A DNA stretch of 6,838 bases from an uncultured bacterium. GTDB taxonomy: Bacteria; Bacillota_I; Bacilli_A; RF39; UBA660. The notes beneath the pieces were generated by a model. It ran no database searches. It was not told the DNA's origin and worked only from the letters and a program-made list of their open reading frames with translations. The stretch is taken from the NCBI GenBank assembly GCA_949286645.1, contig CASEDN010000005.1:1-6838 (forward strand). The letters are read 5' to 3'. The position numbers and the translations under genes were made by a program. Of the stretch, positions 1 through 5,976 are shown in pieces; the stretch's first letter is position 1, and every line of letters begins with the position of its first letter.

Positions 1-495
1 ACTACTATTCATACTACTTGTATATAAACTCATCTCTCCTGATGGTCTACCTGTATATGTATTCTCACTCGCTTCTTCATTATATACTTCAGGAGTCATC
101 AGCTCCTCTTCACCATCATCCGTTAATTTTGTTAAATATAACTTTATATTAGACCCATCTATCTTTCTAGCACTACTATCTGTTATATCTTTTGCACTTA
201 TCTCATAGTTTATATTTGTATTTCCCGTTATATTACTACTTACTGTAAAATCAAAGTATTCTCCTTCTTTTAATCTCTTTTTTCCTGCTTCATCTACTGT
301 TGGTAATGACCCTGTTAAATTTATAACATTATCACTTTCTTCATAACTCATTGTAACAGAACCTGTTGTTATACTATTTAACTTTTCCCCTGTTCTACTA
401 TAGTTAAATGCTGCATAACTTACTCCTATTATCGCTATTATCATTACTAGCAATACTACTAGCATTATAATACTTTCACGTTTCTTTAATTTCAT
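1..495 (-). CDS. secreted or membrane-anchored surface protein, TasA/SipW-dependent-like N-terminus (partial, 3' end off the window)
   Basis: An open frame of exactly 165 codons reads from an ATG at 495 to the window edge with no stop, so the C-terminus is missing. A GGAGAGAGAG ribosome binding site lies at 501-510. The N-terminus is a short basic stretch (MKLKKRES), one strongly hydrophobic segment at about residues 9-25, then SYAAF at 26-30. That is where signal peptidase could cut after SYA. The rest is rich in Ser, Thr, Asn and acidic residues, with beta-strand-like pieces (GEYFDFTVSS, NINYEISAKD) and no further membrane segment. The hydrophobic segment ending in SYA plus aromatic, followed by TG-rich beta sequence, resembles SipW-type signal peptides of TasA/camelysin-like proteins and many unnamed surface proteins of gut Bacillota. 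It has no pilin GFTLIE motif. Surface location is well supported; the family name is tentative and the function unknown. Confidence 0.75.
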   Translation of the reverse strand, partial: MKLKKRESIIMLVVLLVMIIAIIGVSYAAFNYSRTGEKLNSITTGSVTMSYEESDNVINLTGSLPTVDEAGKKRLKEGEYFDFTVSSNITGNTNINYEISAKDITDSSARKIDGSNIKLYLTKLTDDGEEELMTPEVYNEEASENTYTGRPSGEMSLYTSSMNSS

Positions 496-677
496 CTTAA
501 CTCTCTCTCCTTACTACTTAATATAACCTAATTAATAACAATCATACTTTTCTATCTTATCTATTAAAATATTAACATATAACATCCAATTTAGCAATTA
601 TAGAAAGTATTTGTCGTTGATATATATTCCTGATTTTACATTATTATTTTACCATTTTCTAATATAATTTTTTATCT

Positions 678-709
678 AAAAAAATTGACCCTAAAATTAG
701 AGTCAATTT
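678..709 (-). terminator. Rho-independent terminator of the RNase J gene
   Basis: Read on the minus strand, the arms AAATTGACTCTA and TAGGGTCAATTT pair over about 12 positions (one G-U wobble), with a loop of about four bases. They are followed by a run of seven T at 678-684. It lies 22 bases past the RNase J stop at 732. On the plus strand no T run follows the hairpin, so it acts for the minus strand only. It separates RNase J from the surface-protein gene, which therefore needs its own promoter. Confidence 0.85.
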
Positions 710-731
710 ACTAATATATATTATTTTATTT

Positions 732-2384
732 TTACACTTCTTGTATAACTGTTATAATCATAGGTTTTGTTTCCATAGTTTTATAGAAGTATTTTCCTAA
801 AACATCTCTTACTTCATTTTTTATAGCAGTATATTCTACTCTTTTTGTTCCTTCACTAATATTATTTTCCATTATTTCTAAAGACATCTTCTTAATTTCA
901 TCTACTAAATCTAAATTATCTTTAACATAGATAAATCCTCTTGTTAATACTTCTGGTCCTGCTAATATCTTTTTAGTCTCTCTATCTAGTGTACAACTTA
1001 TAATAACAATACCATTTTCTCCTAACATCTCTCTATCTTTTAAAACTAAATCCCCTATATCACCATTACTTTTACCATCTATTAGAATTTCATCTGTCAC
1101 TATATGTTCATTAGTAGGAACAAGATTACCCTTAATAAATAGAGTTACATCTCCATTTTGTTTTAAGATAATATTATCTTTAGGTATCCCTAAGTCTTCC
1201 GCAATCTCTGCATTAGCATATTGATTACGATATTCTCCTTTAACAGGGAAATAGTATTTAGGATTCATTATATTTATTAACAAAGATAAATCTTCACGAG
1301 ATGCATGATGTAATAAGTGCTTCTTACTAGATAAACTAATAGCATTAACACCACGCATTGCTATATCATCCATAACAGTAGCAAGACGTTTTTCTATTCC
1401 TTCATAAGCAGGCTCTGTTATAAAAATTGTATCATTGGTATTAAGCTTAATGAATTTATCATACCCTTTAATTATTCTTTCTAAGTTCGCAAAAGGCTTT
1501 TCTTTCTCATCCGATATTAATACTACTACATCTTTATCATTTAAATTAGTTAAATCACCTATTACTCTTTTATCAATAGTTAAATAATTATTCTTTAACG
1601 CATAATTAATAGTATTTTGTAAAGAATGTCCCATAATAACAATCTTTCTATGAGTCTTACTAACTTCATCAAATATCTCTTGTATTCTGTAGAAATGAGC
1701 AGGAAAAACAGTTGCAATTATTCTCCCTTTATTTCTTGCTAATACATTTCTAATAAAGTCACTTACTCTATTATTAGGACTAGTATATCCATCACGCTCA
1801 GCATACATAGATTCTGCTAAAAGACAAAGTACACCTTGTTTACCAACATAAGCAAGTTTACCTATATCTGTCTTATATAGACCTGTCTCTGTATGATCAA
1901 ATGTAAAATCTCCTGTATAAACTATCGCTCCATCTTTTGTATATAAAACATAACACAAAGCATCAGGAATAGAATGAGTCATAGAGATAGGAAAAATACT
2001 TTCCTTACCAAACTCTAATTTATGATGAGGTTTAACTTCTATCAAATGACTCTTCTTAATTTCTTGTTCTGTCAAATCTTGTTTTAATATTTCTAAAGTT
2101 AATTTTGCTCCATAAATATTAACTTCTGGAATTGATTTTAAAATATCAGGAACTGCTCCCATATTACCTTCATGACCGTGACTTAAAAAGATACCTTTTA
2201 TTTTTTTTCTATTTCTTATTAAATAATCAAAGTTAGGAATAATATAATCTATTCCTAAATTTTTTTCATTATCAAACTTACTTCCAGCATCAAATACATA
2301 GATGTTTTTATCTACTTCAACAACATACATATTTTTACCATTTTCGTTTAGTCCACCTAAACCAAATATTTTTATTTTACTCAT
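732..2384 (-). CDS. rnj: RNase J family protein with degenerate metal site (J2-like)
   Basis: This is a 550-aa protein of the metallo-beta-lactamase/beta-CASP RNase J family, whose usual length is about 555 aa. RNase J enzymes process and degrade RNA by endonuclease and 5'-3' exonuclease action in the cytoplasm. Visible in order: VFDAG near residue 30, the HxH loop FLSHGHEGNMGAVP at 66-79, THSIPD at 136-141, YTGDF at 156-160, the beta-CASP region, HHASRED at 359-365, the PVKGEYR segment near 380, and a C-terminal KPMIITVIQEV ending as in J1/J2. His69, His71, His137, Asp159 and His360 are kept. The Asp and second His of HxHxDH are replaced by Gly73 and Asn74. TGSQGEP appears as SDEKEKP and SDST as AEST-like AESM. 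This pattern suggests a J2-type partner with weak or no activity of its own. The start is taken at 2384, not ten codons upstream, because AAAGGAG sits just before it. It has its own promoter and terminator. Confidence 0.93.
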   Translation of the reverse strand: MSKIKIFGLGGLNENGKNMYVVEVDKNIYVFDAGSKFDNEKNLGIDYIIPNFDYLIRNRKKIKGIFLSHGHEGNMGAVPDILKSIPEVNIYGAKLTLEILKQDLTEQEIKKSHLIEVKPHHKLEFGKESIFPISMTHSIPDALCYVLYTKDGAIVYTGDFTFDHTETGLYKTDIGKLAYVGKQGVLCLLAESMYAERDGYTSPNNRVSDFIRNVLARNKGRIIATVFPAHFYRIQEIFDEVSKTHRKIVIMGHSLQNTINYALKNNYLTIDKRVIGDLTNLNDKDVVVLISDEKEKPFANLERIIKGYDKFIKLNTNDTIFITEPAYEGIEKRLATVMDDIAMRGVNAISLSSKKHLLHHASREDLSLLINIMNPKYYFPVKGEYRNQYANAEIAEDLGIPKDNIILKQNGDVTLFIKGNLVPTNEHIVTDEILIDGKSNGDIGDLVLKDREMLGENGIVIISCTLDRETKKILAGPEVLTRGFIYVKDNLDLVDEIKKMSLEIMENNISEGTKRVEYTAIKNEVRDVLGKYFYKTMETKPMIITVIQEV

Positions 2385-2389
2385 AAATT

Positions 2390-2397
2390 CTCCTTTC
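2390..2397 (-). promoter_or_regulatory. ribosome binding site deciding the RNase J start
   Basis: GAAAGGAG lies five bases before the ATG at 2382-2384. The next upstream in-frame ATG at 2414 has no such site before it, and would add a ten-residue leader not seen at the N-terminus of RNase J proteins, which begin directly at the first beta strand (MSKIKIFGLGG here). Confidence 0.85.
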
Positions 2398-2424
2398 TTT
2401 TTATATGGAAACAAAACTTTATTA

Positions 2425-2453
2425 ATTATATACTATTTTACTCATATTTTCAA
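2425..2453 (-). promoter_or_regulatory. sigma-A-type promoter for RNase J
   Basis: On the minus strand, TTGAAA (2448-2453) and TATAAT (2425-2430) are separated by exactly 17 bases. They match the housekeeping consensus at 5 of 6 and 6 of 6 positions. Transcription would start near 2418, giving a leader of about 34 bases that carries the AAAGGAG site. The -35 box lies over the last codons of the 156-aa gene, so RNase J can be expressed independently of the upstream genes. Matches are common in A/T-rich DNA, but this one is unusually good and correctly placed. Confidence 0.7.
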
Positions 2454-2912
2454 ATCAAAGTTTCTAATTAATATCTTATCTGTTTCTTTTATCTCTTTTT
2501 CAACACTTAAAGAATTTAATTTATTTTCTACTAAATATTTAGGATGATATCCCTCTAACTTATAAATTCTATAATTTCCTAATAAATCAAGATACTTATC
2601 ATGGGCAATATAAAGATTATTTATTAAAATAGTATTACTATAATTACGACCTAAATTAGTAGTATTTTCTATTTCAAAATCATGTTCAGTAGAAGTTGCG
2701 ATAATACCTAAAACTTTAGTAGCGATAATAGAACTATCAACCAGAATAGATATTCTTTCACATATTTCAGGATCTTTTAGCCAATCACTACTTATTATAA
2801 AATTTTCTATAACAAATCTAACAATATTTTCTCTATTTTCATAACCCTCTTCTTCTAAATCAAAAAGCGCCTCTATTAATTTATTATATATTTTTAATTC
2901 TTGTGTTTTCAT
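2442..2912 (-). CDS. conserved-looking hypothetical protein between RNase III and RNase J
   Basis: I do not recognise this 156-aa protein. It is acidic and probably soluble, with no signal peptide or membrane segment and no Cys-based motif. The first half (about residues 1-70) looks largely helical, for example KIYNKLIEALFDLEEEGYEN and ISILVDSSIIATKVLGIIA. The second half has short beta-like and polar pieces (NTILINNLYIAHDKYLDLL, YRIYKLEGYHPKYLVENKL). The ATG is only two bases after the RNase III stop. No AGGAG site stands before it, so translation probably depends on ribosomes finishing RNase III. The stop is TGA at 2442-2444, overlapping the RNase J promoter. Position between two RNases suggests a link to RNA metabolism or ribosomes, but that rests on neighbourhood only. 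Confidence 0.8.
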   Translation of the reverse strand: MKTQELKIYNKLIEALFDLEEEGYENRENIVRFVIENFIISSDWLKDPEICERISILVDSSIIATKVLGIIATSTEHDFEIENTTNLGRNYSNTILINNLYIAHDKYLDLLGNYRIYKLEGYHPKYLVENKLNSLSVEKEIKETDKILIRNFDLKI

Positions 2913-2914
2913 AA

Positions 2915-3580
2915 TTAAATAGCAAGTTTCTCTAAAGCATTTTTAGCAGCTAGTTGCTCTGCTTCTTTCTTACTACTTCCTACTCCTTCCCCATAGATAA
3001 TACCATCTACTCTTACTTGTATTTTAAAGGTTTTATCATGTGGAGGACCTGACTCTGAAATAAGTTCATAATAAAGACTCTTTTTAGTAGTTTGTACTGC
3101 TTCTTGTAAAGCAGATTTATAATCTTGAAAAAATGTTACATTAGGATTAGTAACATAAGGGACTATGATATCTAAAATTACTCTTCTAACAGTAGCATAA
3201 CCAAGATCTAAGTAAATAGCACCCATAAAAGATTCAAAGATATCAGCAACAATAGCTTTCTTAAGTTTACCTCCATGTAATTCCTCTCCATGTCCTACTT
3301 TTATATAATTATTAAGTCCTAAACCTAAAGAATACTCATATAAAGCATTCTCACATACATAACTTGCTCTTACTTTAGTCATTGTCCCTTCATTTTCATC
3401 ATGATTACGATATAAGTAATCAGCCATGACTAAATCAACAACAGCATCTCCTAAAAACTCTAATCTCTCATAATCTTTCTTAGCTTTATGTTCATTAGCA
3501 TAAGATGAGTGAGAAAATGCTACTTCATAAAGTTTTAAATTTTTAGGAGTTATATTAATTTTTTTAAATAACTCATCCAT
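2915..3580 (-). CDS. rnc: ribonuclease III
   Basis: RNase III cleaves double-stranded RNA in rRNA precursors, some mRNAs and antisense pairs, as a homodimer needing Mg2+. The 221-aa length is normal. The catalytic domain (about residues 1-145) carries the signature ERLEFLGDA at 38-46 and the second motif ADIFESFMGAIYLD at 112-125. The acidic residues expected at the active site are present: Glu38, Glu41, Asp45, Glu64, Asp113, Glu116. The double-stranded RNA-binding domain (about 152-220) starts at DYKSALQEAVQ and ends with GSSKKEAEQLAAKNALEKL, the basic helix that contacts RNA. AGAGGTGAT at 3586-3594 stands five bases before the ATG. The ATG overlaps the end of the upstream ArsC/Spx-like gene by eight bases, so the two are co-translated. 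The gene looks intact and fully active. Confidence 0.97.
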   Translation of the reverse strand: MDELFKKINITPKNLKLYEVAFSHSSYANEHKAKKDYERLEFLGDAVVDLVMADYLYRNHDENEGTMTKVRASYVCENALYEYSLGLGLNNYIKVGHGEELHGGKLKKAIVADIFESFMGAIYLDLGYATVRRVILDIIVPYVTNPNVTFFQDYKSALQEAVQTTKKSLYYELISESGPPHDKTFKIQVRVDGIIYGEGVGSSKKEAEQLAAKNALEKLAI

Positions 3581-3932
3581 TAATTATCACCTCTTTCCAA
3601 ACATCTTCTTTAAAGCCAGTTAAAACAAAACTATCTCCTACTAAAATAGGTCTTTTTACAAGCATTCCATCAGTAGATAATAACTCAAGCTTTTCATCTA
3701 AAATCATACTAGGTAATTTATCTTTTAAGTGTAACTCTTTATATAAATTACCACTAGTATTAAAGAATGTCTTTATATCTTTACCACTAATTTCAAGAAA
3801 TTTCTTTAACTCATTCTTAGTAGGATTATCAGTTACTATATTTCTATCAACATATTTAATATTATTATCATCTAAAAACTTTTTAGCTTTCTTACAAGTA
3901 CTGCACTTTGGATATTCAATAAATAAATACAT
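3573..3932 (-). CDS. ArsC/Spx-family thioredoxin-fold protein
   Basis: This 119-aa protein has the ArsC/Spx fold and length. It begins MYLFIEYPKCSTCKKAKKFL, with a CxxC pair at Cys10 and Cys13, and ends with the family's KRPIL...LTGFKEDVWKEV segment. Family members are either reductases (arsenate reductase-like, YusI/YffB) or regulators that bind RNA polymerase (Spx, MgsR). The CxxC and the generic C-terminus do not decide between them, although the sequence reads more like the uncharacterised YusI-type reductase group. I chose the ATG at 3932 because it starts at the first beta strand and has GGTGAT six bases before it (3939-3944). The frame is open further upstream to a TTG at 3971, with another ATG at 3959, but neither has a ribosome binding site. 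It overlaps RNase III by eight bases. Confidence 0.88.
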   Translation of the reverse strand: MYLFIEYPKCSTCKKAKKFLDDNNIKYVDRNIVTDNPTKNELKKFLEISGKDIKTFFNTSGNLYKELHLKDKLPSMILDEKLELLSTDGMLVKRPILVGDSFVLTGFKEDVWKEVIING

Positions 3933-3950
3933 TAGTTCATCACCATTTTT

Positions 3951-3956
3951 ATTATA
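3951..3956 (-). promoter_or_regulatory. possible -10 box for the ArsC/Spx-RNase III genes
   Basis: A perfect TATAAT on the minus strand ends about 18 bases before the chosen ATG. No good -35 box lies 16-18 bases upstream, where the T-rich tail of the preceding terminator is found. A start here would leave almost no leader ahead of the GGTGAT site. It may be chance in A/T-rich DNA. The alternative is that these genes are read through the terminator. Confidence 0.3.
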
Positions 3957-3970
3957 CATAAATTTAGACA

Positions 3971-4005
3971 AAAAGAAAAGTAGTGATTAAATGATAACCA
4001 CTACT
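3971..4005 (-). terminator. Rho-independent terminator of the GntR-ABC operon
   Basis: On the minus strand AGTAGTGGTTA (4005-3995) pairs with TAATCACTACT (3989-3979), 11 pairs including one G-U, around a five-base loop TCATT. It is followed by TTTTCTTTTT. The left arm includes two bases of the permease stop codon TAG (4004-4006), so a ribosome finishing the permease would cover part of the hairpin. Confidence 0.85.
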
Positions 4006-4795
4006 ACTCTAAATTAAGCTTATTTTTTAGAATATAATTAGTTATTGGTGTAATTATCGCTGTAATAATAATTACAAGTCCTATTAATATACCAAATAAG
4101 ATATTAACAGATGCTATTACTCCTACTTCACTATCTAAGCTTCTTACAAAATCTGGACTAATCGCCCCTATAAAGGTAAGAGCGAAAGTAAAGTACATCT
4201 CATAGATAATGTAAATAACTATGTAAGCAAGAAAACTAAAGCCTAGTTTATTATTATTTTTTAATTGTCCTAATGCTATAGATAAATAACAAACAGCAAG
4301 TCCTGATATATATGCTGCAATCATAAGAACTGTCATAAGTATTAACATAACAACAGCATCACCTGGTATATCCTTAAAGAAGTAAATTATACCATCTACA
4401 AAAGAAGTCCACTCTCCACTACCTATTATTAATATGATAATAGATATAAACATAACAACAAGACTTGATAGCATAGTAACAATACTTGTTATAAATTTAG
4501 ATGTAATAATAGTACTTTTCTTAACAGGTAAAGTATTAGTTAAATATCCCCTTTCAGTTGCAAAGTCTAAATAGAAATCTCTAATACTTAAGAAAAATGT
4601 TCCTATTACTAATACCATTAATATAACAACATAACTTAATATCATTAATCCATTTAAAGTAGAAAACAAATTAGATGTATCACTTAAATTATTAAGGATA
4701 ACTGTTAATATAGTAATAACTAATGTAATTAGATATATTGGTAGTAAAGTCTTATAAAGATTCTTAAAATCGTATTTTAATAATTTACCTAACAT
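4004..4795 (-). CDS. ABC-2-type transporter permease, YtrC/YtrD-like context
   Basis: This is a 263-aa integral membrane protein with about six hydrophobic segments: roughly residues 17-36, 49-70, 105-127, 146-168, 186-210 and 230-252. The N-terminus MLGKLLKYDFKNLYKTLLPIY and the cytoplasmic loop ATERGYLTNTLPVKKSTIITSK (first 20 residues at about 79-98) are typical of ABC-2 permeases paired with GntR-regulated ATPases. In such proteins the loop contacts the ATPase. There is no large extracellular domain, so it is a simple six-helix half. It would act as a dimer with the ATPase encoded just upstream. AGGGAGG at 4803-4809 precedes the ATG, and the ATG overlaps the ATPase stop by seven bases. 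The substrate cannot be told. Relatives are linked to cell-wall-antibiotic stress or peptide export. Confidence 0.88.
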   Translation of the reverse strand: MLGKLLKYDFKNLYKTLLPIYLITLVITILTVILNNLSDTSNLFSTLNGLMILSYVVILMVLVIGTFFLSIRDFYLDFATERGYLTNTLPVKKSTIITSKFITSIVTMLSSLVVMFISIIILIIGSGEWTSFVDGIIYFFKDIPGDAVVMLILMTVLMIAAYISGLAVCYLSIALGQLKNNNKLGFSFLAYIVIYIIYEMYFTFALTFIGAISPDFVRSLDSEVGVIASVNILFGILIGLVIIITAIITPITNYILKNKLNLE

Positions 4796-5484
4796 TTAAA
4801 TTCCTCCCTAAATAAATCATTAATAGACATATTAGTTTCTTTTCTAATCTCATCTGTACTACCACTTCTTACGACTTTACCATTCTTTAAGAATATAACC
4901 TCATCTAAGACTTTCTCTAAATCACTAATTAAATGTGTTGAAATAAGTAGTGAAGCATCATTACTGAAATTAGTTAATATTGTGTTAATGATATAATCTC
5001 TTGCAGCAGGATCTATCCCACCAATAGGTTCATCTAAAATATATAGTTTCGCTTTTCTACTCATAACAAGTATTAATTGAACTTTTTCTTTAGTACCTTT
5101 AGACATTGTCTTTAATTTTTGATTTAAATCAAGATCTAACTTACCTATTAACTCTTTCGCTTTATCTATTCTAAAGTCTTCATAAAAGTCTTTAAAATAG
5201 TTAAGTAACTCTAATACTGTCATATTATTATTTAAATAGTTCTTATCAGGCAAATAAGAGATTAACTTCTTAGTTTCAACTCCAAGGTCTAACCCTTCTA
5301 CTTTAATAGTACCAGAGTCTTCTTTTAATAAGTCATTTATTAATTTAATAAGAGTTGTCTTGCCACTCCCATTAGGTCCTAAAAGTCCTACGATTTTACC
5401 TTTAGGAATGCTAAAAGTAACATCATCTAAAACTCTATTAGCACCATAACTTTTACTTACATGACTAACTTCTAATAAAGCCAT
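4789..5484 (-). CDS. ABC transporter ATP-binding protein, YtrB-like
   Basis: This 231-aa nucleotide-binding subunit powers the permease encoded next to it. Walker A is GPNGSGKTT at 36-44, Walker B is LYILDEP at 147-153 with catalytic Glu152, the D-loop region is GGIDPAAR at 155-162, and the switch His is His184 in STHL. The signature is MSKGTKEK at 127-134 instead of LSGGQ. The Q-loop region reads SYLPDKNYL at 76-84, with Asp80 where Gln is usual. Both departures recur in the YtrB/EcsA-like branch of ABC-2 ATPases, so they probably do not mean loss of function. AAAGGAG at 5496-5502 precedes the ATG. The ATG shares one base with the regulator's TAA (TAATG), a sign of tight translational coupling. 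Confidence 0.94.
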   Translation of the reverse strand: MALLEVSHVSKSYGANRVLDDVTFSIPKGKIVGLLGPNGSGKTTLIKLINDLLKEDSGTIKVEGLDLGVETKKLISYLPDKNYLNNNMTVLELLNYFKDFYEDFRIDKAKELIGKLDLDLNQKLKTMSKGTKEKVQLILVMSRKAKLYILDEPIGGIDPAARDYIINTILTNFSNDASLLISTHLISDLEKVLDEVIFLKNGKVVRSGSTDEIRKETNMSINDLFREEFKC

Positions 5485-5852
5485 TAAAATTCACTCTCCT
5501 TTAGTATTTTCTTAATATCAGTATCACTATATCCTAAAGATTTCAAATTATTAATAAAATCTTGATATAGACTTTTTGCAAGTAATCTTTTCTCTTTTAA
5601 GATAAACTCCCTATCTTCAGTAACATATTTACCACTAGTTCTAACTGTATAAATAAATCCCTCTTCTTCTAAACATTGTAAAGCTTTCTGCATTGTATTA
5701 GGATTTACTTGATATTTAAGGGCAAAGTCACGAACAGAAGGTATTTTACTACTAGGTAATAACTCTCCTTTAAATATCTCTTTTTTAATTATTTCTTCTA
5801 GTTGTAAATAGATAGGTTTATCATTATCAAAAACATAACTTATAATTATCAC
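5484..5852 (-). CDS. GntR-family transcriptional regulator, YtrA subfamily, with unclear start codon
   Basis: This protein of about 119-122 aa has a winged-helix DNA-binding domain (about residues 12-78: DKPIYLQLEE, IPSVRDFALKY, NPNTMQKALQCLEEEGF, then the wing TSGKYVTED). A short two-helix tail (80-122) is typical of the YtrA subfamily, whose members repress adjacent ABC transporter operons as dimers. It is the first gene of the ABC operon and overlaps the ATPase start by one base. The 5' end is odd. The most upstream possible start is the GTG at 5850-5852, but this GTG is itself part of the ribosome binding site AGAGGTGAT (5848-5856). No ATG, GTG or TTG follows in frame before the conserved region. 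Possible real starts are ATA (5841-5843), ATT (5844-5846) or an ATG at 5834-5836 that is one base out of frame. Function is confident; the exact N-terminus is not. Confidence 0.88.
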   Translation of the reverse strand: MIIISYVFDNDKPIYLQLEEIIKKEIFKGELLPSSKIPSVRDFALKYQVNPNTMQKALQCLEEEGFIYTVRTSGKYVTEDREFILKEKRLLAKSLYQDFINNLKSLGYSDTDIKKILKESEF

Positions 5853-5856
5853 CTCT
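5848..5856 (-). promoter_or_regulatory. ribosome binding site of the GntR gene, overlapping its only in-frame GTG
   Basis: AGAGGTGAT is the same strong site seen before RNase III, where the ATG follows after five bases. Here the matching place holds ATA, and the nearest ATG is 11 bases away in another frame. The site therefore argues against the GTG at 5850-5852 as the start codon. Confidence 0.7.
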
Positions 5857-5858
5857 TT

Positions 5859-5878
5859 TGTATTACTTAATTAATACA
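5859..5878. promoter_or_regulatory. 20-bp palindromic operator, probably bound by the GntR regulator
   Basis: TGTATTA and TAATACA form a perfect 7-bp inverted repeat around CTTAAT, whose central TTAA is also symmetric, so 18 of 20 positions are symmetric. It begins directly next to the -10 box of the GntR operon and spans the expected transcription start. A bound dimer would block RNA polymerase. The layout and the TGTA...TACA ends resemble known YtrA-type operators. Autorepression is an inference. Confidence 0.75.
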
Positions 5879-5907
5879 GTTATACAACAAATATATTATA
5901 ATGTCAA
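5879..5907 (-). promoter_or_regulatory. sigma-A-type promoter of the GntR-ABC operon
   Basis: On the minus strand a perfect TTGACA (5902-5907) and TATAAC (5879-5884) are 17 bases apart. Transcription would start near 5872, inside the palindrome, leaving a leader of about 15-20 bases before the ribosome binding site. This is one of the strongest promoters in the window, which suits an operon kept off by a repressor. Confidence 0.85.
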
Positions 5908-5924
5908 GAAAAATATTATTTTAA

Positions 5925-5953
5925 TTGAACTATTTACAAGCCTTAGATATAAT
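5925..5953 (+). promoter_or_regulatory. sigma-A-type promoter of the divergent gene
   Basis: TTGAAC (5925-5930) and a perfect TATAAT (5948-5953) are 17 bases apart, with a likely start near 5960 and a leader of about 17 bases. Its -35 box is 17 bases from the -35 box of the opposite promoter. The palindrome at 5859-5878 lies well upstream of this promoter, so direct repression through that site is unlikely. Confidence 0.8.
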
Positions 5954-5976
5954 AAATGACATAAGGAGAAAAACGT

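Noticed and set aside
496..677. Possible promoters for the surface-protein gene, e.g. TATAAT on the minus strand at 597-602 and TATATT closer to the gene
   Set aside because: Neither has an acceptable -35 box at 16-18 bases. The spacer is A/T-rich and such -10 matches are expected by chance. No small gene, riboswitch or RNA was recognised here.
2385..2414. Longer RNase J with ten extra N-terminal residues
   Set aside because: The upstream ATG at 2414 lacks a ribosome binding site, whereas AAAGGAG stands just before the ATG at 2384, which also matches the usual start of the family.
2302..2547. Plus-strand open frame of 81 codons
   Set aside because: It lies antisense over the RNase J start, promoter and the end of the 156-aa gene. 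It is a low-complexity Phe/Ile/Ser-rich translation of A/T-rich DNA and has no ribosome binding site.
3933..3971. Longer ArsC/Spx-like protein starting at TTG 3971 or ATG 3959
   Set aside because: Neither start has a ribosome binding site, the TTG abuts the terminator T run, and the extra residues precede the first strand of the thioredoxin fold.
4909..5412. ABC ATPase judged inactive because it lacks LSGGQ and the Q-loop Gln
   Set aside because: Walker A, Walker B with its Glu, the D-loop and switch His are intact, and the same changes are normal in the YtrB/EcsA-like branch.
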